From Heterobilharzia americana (Eukaryota > Platyhelminthes > Trematoda > Strigeidida > Schistosomatidae): 64,000 nt of DNA. Under the pieces are notes generated by a model that did not search any database, had not been told where the DNA came from, and worked only from the letters and a program-made list of their open reading frames with translations. Shown one piece after another: positions 40,201 through 55,200 of the stretch (position 1 is the first letter of the stretch; each line of letters opens with the position of its first letter). The position numbers and the translations under genes are program-made. The stretch covers positions 112,896,701-112,960,700 of the forward strand of contig OX104134.1 in assembly GCA_944470555.2 (NCBI GenBank). Direction: 5' to 3'.

Positions 40201-43200
40201 GAGATTACCGTACAACTCCAAAAACTAAAACTTAGAATCACTGTCATAAATAGCTTGTTAGTCTATTAAAAGTTATGATATTCGGCTCATGAAACGTGTG
40301 ATAATGAAGAATTACGAAGCAGCTAAATGAGTCTGGCATTTAGGGGTAGAGTGAAATAAACACTCTTCAACAAAAAGAAACTTTGGGTTGAATACAAAGT
40401 ACGAAACAGGCCCGGGTTGTAGAAAATACCTAACAAAGATATTCATATCGCCATAGTAATTATTAGGATTGCCATTTTGAATTTTCAAACCAACAACTAC
40501 AGCTAATCAAATTATGAATCTTGTGGTATTATGAACCAGTGAGAAATATATACGTATGCAGCACATGACTTCAGATTATGAGTTTGAAAGTCATGCCGTA
40601 AGTAATATACATTTCAACAAAAGTGTAGTACATACCAATTATTGTCTGCTGGACTTTTTCAAAAACAACTTAGGAAAAGAATAACTAACAATGTCATGCA
40701 CAACCGAAGACCGATCCTGACACAACCAACAAAGATAAAAAATAACAGGACAGATAGACGAATAAACAAACCAACTTTAAATCGTACACAGAAGTGTATC
40801 GGTTTAAGTTGCCACACCATCCACAATGGCATGTAAAATCTAAGTGGATAGAAAGTGTTAATGAAATATACAAAAATCTGTGCAGAAGGAGAAACAGAGG
40901 ATAAATAGATTGAAAGTCAATGAAAATATTCGAAACTGCAAAGATGAAAAGGAGTGCATAAGTCTGAGCGATCTTGATTAACGCCACATCATACAACCAA
41001 AAGTTTCTATAGATTCATTTCTGTCATTTGGAGAAGAAATAAGATAAAAGACTACAACTCAGGTGTAATAACTCAGGTAATAATAACACGTGAAACCGCT
41101 TTGAAAGGAGATGTCACGCTAGCTAAATGTGGACGAACAAAAATGCCTGGTATGAAAGTGACGTCAAAACACAAGGTAAACAGACAACACATAATTTGAT
41201 AACTCCACTCACTTAAACAGTTTAAGAAATATGTGTTGTTTGACTGCAAGACAGAAACCTCCATCCCCAGATAACACCAATATATCATCAAGAAAACCAG
41301 ATAAACAAAGAGTAATTTTTGCATCATCCAGTGGTAAATAGCTCAGAATAAAATCGACTATCAGGCTAGATAACTCCTCCGAAGACATTACATTCACAGT
41401 TGAAAACCAATGTATCAACGAACATAATAATGAAATTATAGCTCCACACAAATATATCCAATATTTCTCATCGCATTTCACTTTTGCCTAAACAGAAAGT
41501 ATATAGATAAATACCAACTTTGACAGAAATACGAGTGAAAAACATAATAAAGAGTCCTATCTATTAGGACCCGATATGCTGTCAGGAAAGCAATCTTTAT
41601 CCTTCCATAAGAAATAAAAATCAACGACATAAGACTTCCAAACGTAAAACATATTTCAACCTCAAAGTGATAATATTACAACTATTTCATTTAAAAACAC
41701 TAGTCATAAAATAAGCATAAAATTGTCATTACAGTAATTGCACTATGTTAGCTATTCTGCCAGACACATCGAAAAACCAACGTAGGACCTCACATACAAG
41801 TGCATCGGCTCAAGTTACCACACTTCACAGTAGTATACAAAGAACAGTTGAATAGAAAAAGAGTGATATTAAAGTAGACAAAGTTGTGAGACAATAAACA
41901 ATTTGAAGATAACGGTTAGTGCAAATGCTCAACCTTTAGAAGACATCAAAGAGTGACCAACTTTCAGTCATGTCACTAAGTGTCCTCAACTATTAATTCC
42001 TATTGTCTCGGGGACCCCAGCCATATAGTCTACAACTCCCAACACGGCTTAGACCAACACTCAAAGACTTCATCGACGTCTTTATCCGACCACCCTTAAC
42101 CCTCTCTTCTAACCTAATCCATCTTATCCTAACATGGTACGTTGAGGTAGGCGGTGACTTGGCTTGCGTAGTACAAGTCCAAGCTATCTCCATCGACTAA
42201 GGCTCAAAACCTCATCAACCAACTTACCTGTCTTGCCTACTACCCTACCGTTCATCTGACCTCAACATTGTTCATACGGTGATTCCACCAAACGGGAAGA
42301 ATGCTAGAAGGATATCTGCAACTGCTTCATGTCTTCTACTCTTATCAACCATCTCGGTCGTATAACAGGACAGAACAGACTGCAGAGCCGTACACTCATA
42401 CTTTGACCGATAGTCAGATATCTCGCTGATGCCACAGATGACGCAAGTTGGCGAATGCCAAACGGGTCCGTGTTTCACTTAGAACCAATATATATTGGTA
42501 AGGTAACAACCAATTTCATGTTTAAACTAGCTTCAGAAAAAAGAGATAAACCATACGCGTATGTTTCTTATCCAATGGTTCGTGTAATTATGATTTGCTT
42601 CAAGTTTCAAAAATGGACCACTTACGCTGACAAACACTAGTGCTTCGTTGTTGATTTATGCACAGAAAACGTGAGATAATACTTCTAGGTGCAAATATAT
42701 CACCCGCAGTTCATGTTAATTACTTATAAAATGAAAGTCAGAAATCTCAACACGATACAGATCACTCAATGACCAATATTTGTGAAAGTGTTAAGCCAAA
42801 TTACGACCAAGATTCATATTAAAAGAGAACGAATAATTTTCTTTTAATTTACTTTCCCCTAATGAAACAGATCTAATATTCCCTATGAACTAAAACATAC
42901 GTAGATTATTCCCAAGAATAGTTCAGTTGTAAAAATCAGGAAGAACTGCAAAATATCAACTACCTTCAAATTCTTCAACCAGTCGACCAATGACTTCAAA
43001 ACGGATGTATCATTAACACTGAAGTCTATAAAGTATAAAATGAAATAATATAAGATTCGAATCACTTTGTACAGATTACAGTAAACAGGCATAAATCTAT
43101 AATCATAACTTCAGCAAAGTAAGTTATTTCAGACTACTCATCAGATATATTAGTTAGAGGTAATGAACAAAAAAACAATGTAGAAGCTTCCATACTTTGC

Positions 43201-46200
43201 ATTAACAGGCAAAAACCTATAATTATTCATTGGTAAATTAAACAAATGTTGATGCATTTGTATGATATGAGGCAGTTATTAGTGATACACTTCAGCAAAT
43301 CTATGTAGTTCATCGTTAAACATCATTTAAACCAAACTGTTCAGCTTTTCAATAAACGCTTTATGAATAATATGTTACAGAATCAATCTTCTTCACATTA
43401 GTTCTTCAATCGTAAGTGGCACCACCTTTAAATGACAGAAATAACTGAAATAAATTTGATTCAAGATAACTAAGCCATAATGTCAATTTTCATGCACAAA
43501 GCTACGAGCTCCAACCCAACATCTTCCGACTATTAAAACTACCTGGTTGCTTAAACTTTGACAGCTAGAGTGAAGTTCAATTTCAATTATTAAAACTTGC
43601 ATACTGACTTAGAATGACTACACACATTGGTCAAAATATGCAAATATGAATAGCATTATCTCCTACAATACTCAAAATTGCTATATGACTTTCGGTCCCA
43701 TTTTTATGTCGTCACAATCTGTTCTGCTGAAAGATTTCCCAATGCTGCTCAACAACTGTTGTAACATTCCACACGTCACACGCCATATATTCGAAACCAC
43801 TAAACTTTGAGACATCTATCAAGCAAACGCCTGAATAACCACAAATATTATTGTATACCGAAACCCAAATGATGTGCACAGTTTTGGTTTTCTTTGTTTG
43901 ATACAATGACATTTTTATACCACGCTTTAACTTTCCCTGTTAGACACTATACACTGACCTGAAAATCAATAACAGTACGTGTTAAAGGCATAGGAATCTA
44001 CATATTTGGAATGACTTTAAATGCTAGCAAACCTCGTTGCTCCTGAACAGACCGATTAAATTTATATCTAAACGTGAGTGATGATATGAAATCAGTGATA
44101 AGCTAGTAAGAGAAGGGAAGACGTTAAGTCATATGGGAAAAATTACAGCTAAAACATGATGAAACCAATGTCATCTGAAAGGTATCCAGTGAATGCAACA
44201 CGATTTTAAATAGTTAATGTGACAGGAAAATTCAAAAACGTTCTAGGAATGTTATAGCTAAGCCTTGTTGAGTTTGAATAAAACAACGATTATCGTAACA
44301 CCTACCTTGAATGGTTATAACAGCACTGGATAGCAGACGGAGACCAAAATAAACAATGGCAACCTTTTTTGTATCAACCAATGATGTTGAATGCGTGAAG
44401 TGAATTGATTCGGTCAAATAGTCGAATACTATGTGAACTGCTTCAATGGATAACTTTTGGATCAAATCTTTCAGTCTGAAAATGTTAACATTTCGAAGAT
44501 ACGGTGATAGCGAAGAAAATTGTGTAGAAGACTTAATGTTCTTGCACAAAGCTACATTTTCTGTACAGGTGAAGTTGTGCATCGTTCATGGGAACATAGC
44601 AAAATAAATCAAACTACTATGTTTTAGAGACGAGGTATCGTGCAAACTGAAATTTTGCATAGATAAAAGAAACTGTAGAAGTTGCTAAATAGTATTTTTT
44701 TTTTAATATTCGAATAATGTATATAGGGACAATAGAGAAGAGAAGTAAGTTCAATGGAAATATCTTTGAAGCAGTATTCATCACGAAATGCCATCAGTTG
44801 AGGAACCATTGAAAATCTGGGAGCACTGGACAGCTGTTTTGTCCTAGTACGGGACTCCTCAACAGTAGGCACCCACGACCCGGTTAGATATCGAACTCAG
44901 GACCTTCAGGTTTCACGGCGAACGCGTTAAACATTCAGCTGATGTCAGTCCGTAATGGATACTACCTCAAAATTAAAATCCCCATTCATCTCGGAAATAT
45001 ATTTGTCGACAATTCCATTCTAAACATCTGGGCAATTATAGTTTTGTACGTTTTGATCTACCAAACTTTCACTGTCACAGCAAAGTGGCAAGGATTGTTA
45101 ATAGCTAATAAACTCAAATGGTTTTTGCAATATTCTGCCTTGGCTCACTAAGGTTTTTTCATGGTTGTTCACAAGATTGTGATCCAAAACACGATAATAA
45201 AAAGTTCTACTGCTGGGACAAACCATTACGTATCAACTCAATTTCGAAATAAACGTGAACCCGGAAGGCTTATCAAGAAAAAAAGTCGAAATCGACTTAT
45301 GATCTCTGTTTACGTTCGTGCAGAAAGTGATGAGGTATACCTATTGTGCAAGGGTTTATGATAATACCTGCCTGCCAAATTATCAGTAGATTGGGCTGGG
45401 TTCAAACCCGTGACCTGTTGGTTGAAAGTTGAGTACCGAGACCAGTGAGCCATAGCTATACTGGTAGGCTTGTATCCAGATACAGTGAGTCGAGCTGTAA
45501 GTTATTGTCTATTTGACGTGCTACCTACGTCCCACTAACAGCCATTATAAAACGAAATCGCGATGAAACTCAAGGTAATGCAAAGGTATCTGTGTACAAG
45601 GAGTCTATATGCCCACAAGGACCCAGCGGTCTGATCCACTAAAATAAGCAAAGAGGGATCATATGCATACAAAATTATTTGAAAGAAACCTAACGCTTAC
45701 AACAATTGCTAATCTGGGAATACAATTAGTCATCAATACAAACCCACAATCGTCTTAACACACTGGAAGACCATTTTCAAAGCAAGATGGTGATAAAAGA
45801 CAGCTGACAGATAGTATACGCAACTCACACAGAGAGTTGAGACAAAAGTACTCTGTTCGCACATATTCTCACAAAGAAATAATTTGTAAGTAGACACAAT
45901 CGTGGGAAATTTATTTGTTCACTCAGTTAACTTTCAGTAATATAGCGTCATTCATAATGCATTCAAAACTGCAAATGCCCTAGCTAAAAATCAAGTGCCT
46001 AAACTAGTACCCAACGGCTTTACCTTTCAAGTGAAAAGAATGTTTTAGTAAATTGTATTCCCTCAATATTCAAATTAATTAGTACAATGATGATCAGGCA
46101 GAATTCTAGAAAACAGAAATGAATTGTGATATCCACATCACTTCATCCTTCATGATTATGTAAGCTAATGTAAAATGGTTAGGAGCTGGATGCAAAAGTT

Positions 46201-49200
46201 CTAGGAAAAAATTAGCAAAAAACAAAAATCCTATTAGGATGTTCAACTATTCAACTTACTCCACATGGTTTAGAAAATTCGATAAACCACTCCAGATCTT
46301 TGTGAAAACTATCCAATCTTTGACTGTATCGTGAGTAACACTGTCACTAACAGGGTGCTTAACCTTGAGCGCTTCAAGAAACTCCTTTATATGGACTGGA
46401 TCACTGGAAGACAACACTTTTGAGACAATTGATTTACACTAGTAACAAAAAATAAATTGAGAACATACGAAATATGAAAAAAAGATGTTTGAAATAGCAA
46501 ATGTGAATCGTATTACAGGGTAAAACTATAATCACGACCTGAACTGCGCAGTTTAACTGTCGCAATCAATTAAGTACGTGTTATTTTGCTTACTATACAG
46601 TTGTTCTTCAGTAAGGGTAAAGAGGCACTACATTTATGTTCAATCCAACAAACTCATCTTCGGTTGTTAAGTTCGTAGATGACCTAACAGTATCCCACGC
46701 TGATCATCTCTTCAGATTATTCTCCGTTTGTAACTTCGCAACCGAAATCGGTCATTGGTCTTCCCCAAATAGTTTAACAGGTTTAACTTAAGATGTGAAC
46801 AAGACCTATGTAAATTGCTTTAGTTTCATGACTTGTTTCATAGACGGCTCTACTGTAGAGAATGTATCAAGCATGATCCATCTTGGCTTATGCTTTTTTG
46901 CGGATCTTTCTTGATTTCCTTCGTATTCTATTGGTTTCTAGGAAAATCCTTCGCTTGACCTTTAATATGGGGAAACCCAGACTGTCTGGGATAACTCAGC
47001 CTCCACTCTTACATTTCACTCATTCCTGTATTTTGCCTGTACTTTATTCTTCCTGAACTTTGGAAAAAAGACTACGTTGTATTGCGAAGGATTTTGAAGG
47101 CTGTTCGCAAGCGAGTGGTACACCCCTAACCGTGATGAAAAATGCGGTCGTAGATAGGCATCTGAACTCTTGTGGACAGCTGACTAAAAATATTCCAACA
47201 AGCATCCTCTGCATCCGCACCTCTCTCCATGTCTGTTCTCAAGGAAAACAAGAAGCAAATAAATTGAACTTTATGCACGCACAACTACGTACAAAAATTC
47301 AACCATACCTTATTTAGTTTGGGTATTGTGTCAAGAAAATCATGTAAAAAGTGGTTTTATGAATAAACTTTGCAACAGCGAATAGTTATCATGACAGTGA
47401 AGTCATTAAACATTTAAACAGTCTTGTTATTTTTCATTGTATATGGCCAAACAGTGCCACTGTTAGTATCCATTTGAAAAATGTTGTACAACGAGTAAAC
47501 TTATGCAATACCGCACGCTGAGAATTCTGTACTGTAAACAAAATTGTAGTTCCGAATAAGGCGAATATATTATAAATATTATCTATCTGGTTTACAGAAA
47601 TATGAAAATTTACACGTAAAGCTAAAATGCATATGGTGAGCTGATTATGAGGAATCAGTTTAATTCTTAAGGTTTGGAAACGCACTCAGCACCTTTCGCA
47701 CATTTGTTTAGTAGATAGTGAGCCACACTTATCGTATGGGAGCTAGTGATACTACCTGGTAGCCCGAACTTCGGTAGGTGTGGCAGATTTCGAACCCACA
47801 CCCCACTGGTTGATAGTCATTTCCTTAAACTACTGAGCCACAGCTCTATAAAGCGTTATCAACTGAAAACTCATCACTAAGATCAAGAGTAACAAACACA
47901 AAGTTGTGCCTTTTACGTATTTATTTACACTTTATATGCATAAATGAAAACAATATCAATAAAACTTGCATAATATATACTTTACCTGTATATCCAACAT
48001 ATCAGTCGGTATAATAAGTGAAAGTGGATCTGTACTATGTTCACCAACTTCAAGAAATTTTCTCAGTTCATCATCAACATTTGAAATGAGGTGAAGACAA
48101 CTTGAATTCTTCTCTTTCGACAAAAGACTGTTAGATAAGTAATACGAAGTAAAATCTACTAAAGCAAGTTTAAGATTTCGGTGATCGGATTTCTTTATCC
48201 AATCAGTGTTTAGTACTTGAACGCAGATCTGAAAACAATTCATATATTGAAGAAATAATAATAAATGTAATGAGTAAAGCAAAGTCAGTGATATGAGCCT
48301 TTTCAAAAAGCAGCCTACAAAAAACCTATTATCAAGTACAGATACAACTGATAAGACAAAATACGGTTTATAATCCCAGAACACAGATATAGAAGAAAAA
48401 TAAAGCGAATTATAGTAAATTAGATTAAGACGTCGAAAAATACTGATCTGCTTTCAGAGAATTGAGTGATAAAAAATTTTCTTTAGAAAATACTAATAAA
48501 TATGCATTGTAAAACCTGATAAGAAAAAAAATACAAAATTAAAGTTTATCCTGCCTACAAGTCAGGATGCTTTCTTATCAAAGTCTGGTCAGAATAAAGA
48601 ATAGAACATAAATAGCTTGTTTGGATGCACAAGTTTACCGCATAGCAGATTATAGGTCAGTGCACTGCTGTGAAGAATCATATTCGAATCAACCACATGC
48701 CTCCAGCCCCTTAGTTTTTAATTTACGTCTAGCTGATTTTGATCTAAACCGAGACAAAAAACGACTTATCCACTAGGTTATAATTTACTTGGTGGTGAAC
48801 AGCAACGGAATCCAGGATACGCGTCTCGTCTCAGTGGGAATACTATAGCTCGGTGGGGTGTGTGTACATGCAGCTAATGAGTTCTAAATGGCATGAAACA
48901 CGAGTCCTGAATTACAGTGCTAGCCACCACCAGGTAAATTACAACATGATGAATATTCAGGTGATATCAAGGTATAATCCTAAAAGATCATGTACCACTT
49001 CTTTCTTCACCGTAGTGTTTTATAGGTTGCATTCAGTTCCACTTTTTGTTAGTCATCCCTCCACTGCATTACACTACACTACACTGGTTCATCTTCTGCT
49101 TCACCATCTTCCTCTCACTCTTCTGTCAGCTTCCATGTGTCCATCGAGGTCCATACCATTATTCCTTGTCTTGCCGCTTCTTCTTTCTTCCTAACACACC

Positions 49201-52200
49201 TATGCAGGTTTCCTTCAACGTCTCTTCCAAGGAGTTCCAGTGTTCTTCCATACAGGTTTCTTCAAGGATGTTGCTTAATGTCTCCCATTTCTTGCTGATG
49301 GCTAACTGACATGAAGATGTCCTTTGTAGTTTCGTCCTTCAGTTCAGTTTCTGTTCTGCGTGTTCAACTTCAACTATGGTCGTCTATCACCAACTTCTGT
49401 GATGGCTTTCAACTTGATTTTGGAGGCAGGCTCCTTGCACTAGATAGTGAAGTGAATGGTGTGAATCTACATCTGCTCCTCTTCTTCATCTGATCTTGTG
49501 TCCAGTGGGCTGGCTGTGTCTCCACTTTCTTCACATTGAGATGAAGTCGATCTGATTTTTAGTGTAGTGTGTCCTGGTGTCTGGTGAAATCAAATCCATC
49601 TCGCTGCCTTGTGAATATCCTTGTGTTTGTACACACTGCCTCGTCTCTAATCCCCGAATCGTTGGATGCGCAGAAATCTGCAAACAGTTCTCAATTCTCG
49701 TACATTTCACCCGGTGCTTCTCGACGCATGATAAGTTCTCTTCCTGTGTTGTCCGCTCCCAGTTCGGCTTTCATGTCACCCCACCGATTAGAATTTTGAT
49801 GTCGCCATCTGGGGTGGAGTCTTGTCTAGTATTGATTGCAGTTGTCTGTAGAATTCCTCCTTCTTCTCTTCATCTGCATTGTTTGTAGGTGCGTAGCGTA
49901 GCACAGCATAGCATTGTATGATTGTAACTTTCCTTCCTTTTGATTTAAATCTTGGTGTCATCATCCTGATCCTGCAGGAGGAGGTTGGTGCCCACTGCAT
50001 GAGAGAGAGCCTTCGATGCTGTTGAGGAATCATGATATCCACTCCAAAACTCAGTGTGCTTGTGGTTGTCGTCTGGGTGACAAAATCGGAGTAGATTATT
50101 GACTTTCCAGTTGACAATCCTGAATGTCCACTTCCATTTCATCTGCTCTCACATATTCCTAGCACTTCTGTGCCATATCTTTTCATTTATTTTGCAACTT
50201 GGGCATGGTGGGCCACTAACCAAAATATTTTGGGCACAGATACAAAAGGTTCTCTTGGCCTTCGTCAACTTACAGTTTACGGTACCGCTGTGGTATCCAA
50301 ATGATTATTGCAGGTCGAGGGTACTGCACTGCAGTTTGCTCTGTCTTACTACATGGATAGGATACATGGTTATTAAAAAGTAGAGGATGTGAGATAGCTT
50401 CAGGTATTTAAAACAATTATTCTCTTTGGTGAATTCGCATAATGCAATAAGATGGAGGTTATCTGAGAAATACGATGTATTTGCGCAATACATTTCAAAC
50501 AGTTTGGTCGCACATTTACTTGTATTGAGCGAATACATTACATTTCTCAGATAACCTCCGTCTTGTAATTACATTATGCAAATGGTTTCAGGTGTTTGAC
50601 CACCATCGCTGCCACAACATAGGCCGTGTCACGACTTCAGCAATATAGAGCCGGAGGCTGAGTTTAACGAAGACCTCCATCGATTTCGGTGGCTGGCCCA
50701 TGTGTTATGCAAGCCTAGTCCATTGTGCCGCAGTGTTAGCTGAAATAGGTCCAGGTGGGAAAAAGACTACAGGCAGTCAAACTAAAACATTACATCAGCA
50801 CATGCAATCTTTAACTGTTGGTCTGAGCCTTGTAGGGAAATTTAGAACTCACGGTTAGGGTCCGCGTGACAATACAAACCAGTGGCTGGAACTCTAGGTG
50901 ACATGACTCATAATCTATCTCAGTGATACATACGCATCACCCACAACTTATCTTCATTCCAATCGTCATATTGTCGTCTCATTCCTCCCCGTTCTCTTAT
51001 CACCATTTTCTACAACTTCAACTTCTTCCTTCTCTACATCTTTATGCTTCATCATAGTGCACTTTCGCTTAGTGACGATATGAGGTGTGGTTACCGTAAG
51101 TAGTAATGCCACATCCTTTGTTGGTTTTGTCTGTTTGTATGGAGGAGCAGAAGGAGCAGAAAACCTCGGCAGCAAAAGTAGCACATTCTCCTACATTATA
51201 TCACTCAGAAACTGGCAGTATAGCTTTGGACGACACAAGCACAACCAAATTCCAACTCAACAATCCTAAAAAGGACATTAGTGACAAAACACAAGGAGAT
51301 ATGTCCCGTTAGATAAGTGGTGACACATTTAATCCCACATCACTTTAAGGGACATCAAAAGAGAGACAGGCAAGCAAACAGATAGAAAAAACCAACCGAG
51401 AATCTCACACAGAAGTACACCGCTTCGAGTTATCACATCTCTCAGCAACATACCAAAAACAAGTGGATGGAAAAGGAGTGACATCGAAGTAGACAAAAGT
51501 GTATAGGAGGAGAAACAGTTTCAAAACTGAACATCAGTGAAAGTGCTCATACACTAGGAGACATTGAAGAGTGACCACATCAACACCATTGCAACCAGTT
51601 TTCAACATTATCACCAAGGGTCTCCAAACAATGGATCCTATTATCTGTTATCTTGAGCATCCCAATCAGGCAGTTTGGATTTTTATACATAGCTCAAACT
51701 AACAGTCATCGGCTTCATGAAATGTTGTTACGTCCTGGTTTGGTCGCGCTAAACCTTCTTCCAACACATTACTACTTGCACATACTGAGTAGGTAAAGGT
51801 TCACAACCTAATCAATCTCGCAGACACAACCGAGACAGTTTGGGTAGTCAGGAAGTACAAACCACCAACATGCTTCCGTCAGTTTACAAACCCAACGAAC
51901 TACAAACAATCTTCATCACCCTATAAGTTTTTCTATCTTGCTTTTAAAATATATGGGTAACAGGAAGTAAAGACCTTGCAAATTCCAAAACCTTTCATAC
52001 TTCGAAAGTTTTCAAAGATCCAAGCCAACAAAACACCATTACTGGTATCCTAAAATAATAGTTCCGATTTCACATCGCAGCCGCCTCAGTCTACGCACCG
52101 ATAAACTGCGGTTCAGATACCGCAAAATATGAATTCTATAGATAGCATTCAACTATGCTACATAAAGAGAAATTTTCATACCAGTAGGCGAACTCATCGC

Positions 52201-55200
52201 TCAAGTACAGAAGCTGAAATAATCGGAAAGGCATCTTATAGGTATCTACGACGATGACCTCTTGCTACTTTGTTCTGAAAATCACTTGTTTCCAATCAGC
52301 AGTAACTTCAAGCATAAAGAGAGAAACCTTCTTATTTCAAGTCAAATTAAAACCAACAGTAGACACAGATATCTAACACTGCTGAAGGTCAGTATTGAAG
52401 AGAACAGGTAGGGAATCGCAGAGCTTTCTACAGTAATCGCGTATACTCAAATCACGCGACACTACAGGCCCAACAAAATCTCTGGTATGCATACACAGCC
52501 TGTCAGAGAAATTCTATTAACTAACTTCAAGTGGCGTAGTACTTCTACAAAAGTGAGACAGCGGAAGTAAATGTCCAGCGTTCATCACCGGATTGGTGGA
52601 TACCAAGAGTTCGCCTAGAGGAATTCAAAAATCCTGATGCTAAACCTATGGTACTCATAGGCTACCGTTTCCAGACGGAACAAATGACGAAATATACCCA
52701 TTTATGCGTTAACAAGAACAAGGCATGTATCAGCGAAGAAATATTTCTTTTCAACGACTTCATTATCAAGCTGTACAGTCGTATTTATACTCGGTAAAGT
52801 GACAGATAATTGCACTAAAAAGTTGCTCAGTCAATATGCCAAATATACAATCGGTGTAGGTGGTGGTATTTATTCAAGTGGAACAGATAGAAAATGGGTC
52901 ATTGAAAAAGGAACGAATTGATAACAAGTGGTGCGATAAGTGACAAGTGTTGTCAAAGAATTGTAAAACGGTGATAATTAAGCTGAAACGTGTAAAATAG
53001 GTCAATGATTAAGGAATGAATTGATATTAAAAAGTGAAATATGGGTCAAATGTTGTCAATGGATTGATAATGATGATAATGGAAGAGAAGTATACCAAAG
53101 TGAACTGAAATTGACAAAATCAACAAATGAATTGTTAAGGCCAAGGTAGAGAAAGTGGTTTCACGAAACGTTTTTGAACGCAAAGTTTCGGTTTTTGTTC
53201 ATATATAGCTAATGCTTCAGCTATGCATAAGTGGTGGAAACGTAAACCTTTGGAGTAGTTCAATTTAACTTTGTAAATTATTTTAAAGGATGAATCTCGA
53301 GGTGCTGAGTGTCTCAATTCAACAAGGTGTTCACATATGGATGAAGTCGTTTTCCTTTTCCCGCCTCTGGTAGGCCAAACCGGGTAGTGTTCAGCAACTT
53401 TATTTGTATAAAAGGTACATGGATGATACTTTTCTTATTTGCGACGAAACATGTCCAGTGGACGAGCTGTTAAGATGCTTCAATGATTGTCACCCGTCCA
53501 TTAAATTCACTGTAGAAGAAGAGCTAAAGTCATCGTCTTACTTTCTAGACGTAATGTTAAACAGAAGGGATTATGGCTCGATTCAAAGGTCAGTCAATCG
53601 AAAACCAACTTGGACCGGTCAGTTCACTAACTTTTATAGTTGAGTACCTCTTGGTTGTCAGAGAAATCTCATTCACTCACTGTGTTCCAGAATCTTTGGA
53701 ATATGTCCAGAGGCGAGCAAAGGAAAACGACTTCATCCATATGTGAACACCTTGTTGAATTGAGACACTCAGCACCTCGAGATTCATCCTTTAAAATAAT
53801 TTACAAAGTTAAATTGAACTACTCCAAAGGTTTACGTTTCCACCACTTATGCATAGCTGAAGCATTAGCTATATATGAACAAAAACCGAAACTTTGCGTT
53901 CAAAAACGTTTCGTGAAACCACTTTCTCTACCTTGGCCTTAACAATTCATTTGTTGATTTTGTCAATTTCAGTTCACTTTGGTATACTTCTCTTCCATTA
54001 TCATCATTATCAATCCATTGACAACATTTGACCCATATTTCACTTTTTAATATCAATTCATTCCTTAATCATTGACCTATTTTACACGTTTCAGCTTAAT
54101 TATCACCGTTTTACAATTCTTTGACAACACTTGTCACTTATCGCACCACTTGTTATCAATTCGTTCCTTTTTCAATGACCCATTTTCTATCTGTTCCACT
54201 TGAATAAATACCACCACCTACACCGATTGTATATTTGGCATATTGACTGAGCAACTTTTTAGTGCAATTATCTGTCACTTTACCGAGTATAAATACGACT
54301 GTACAGCTTGATAATGAAGTCGTTGAAAAGAAATATTTCTTCGCTGATACATGCCTTGTTCTTGTTAACGGGATAAATGGCATATGCACCTATTTCCTTC
54401 AACAATAACCACAAGAATGCAGCCCTTGATGTTGCACCACTCCCTTGTCTATTAAACTTGTAGTCAAAGGCTCGGAGAGTGGTCCGCTGAGACATCCACT
54501 CGCTTCGGTCTGCGTGCTCACACACTATTTTACCCCTGACATAAAATATGAAGTTACAATATGCAAAGAAGATTTCGAAGCACTTTCCCCACTTCTCTGG
54601 AAATATTGAAGCCTTCCGTACTGCAGACACGATAACTAATTCTTCGATTCATTATTATTATCATATGTTTTTGTTGTTTTCACAAATGAACTATACTCTT
54701 TTATTATCATTTCGTTTTTGTCTTTATCTTCACTTCAGTCAGCTGCTCTCCACTGCTTAGATGTTTGGTCTTTGTGTAGCATTTTGAGTTGCTAAACAGT
54801 TCCCTCCATAAAGCTGTCCTCTAGTACGATATCTGACACAGTCATCCTGAAACCACATATACTGTTTAAGCTCACCACCTTCATTGTTCGCACCTTGATG
54901 CAGATAGGAAAACAGGCAGGACTCTGGAAAACCTTGCTAGTCATGTATGCTGCATCTCAGAGACCCACATTTGAGATCCCAGTGAAATGCTTCGAATTAG
55001 TTCCCCATCTGTCAGCCAGAAAAGTATATTTCATATGGGTTTATCCGGAGCCCTGTGGCATCGGTAACCGGTCTTGTTGTTGTTGTTGTTGTGGATGTCA
55101 CACTAACCGCTAGAGCCGAAGCTGCATTACTTGACAGGATCCCCATCAACAATCGCTTGTATGGTGTCAGGCTGGACTAGAAGATTTATCTCTAGTAAGA

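Larger units (their letters stand above)
42475..47690. other. ATR introns between short exons
   Basis: Outside the exons and the SINEs listed, this is AT-rich intron sequence. A 66-codon minus-strand frame at 43712-43912 has no splice sites in phase and no recognised motif. Confidence 0.45.

Noticed and set aside
43712..43912. A 66-codon minus-strand frame between ATR exons
   Set aside because: No splice sites in a phase that fits the neighbouring ATR exons, and no recognised motif.
47434..47685. An 83-codon minus-strand frame near an ATR exon
   Set aside because: The flanking ATR exons already join in phase 0 without it, and it lacks a convincing donor and acceptor.
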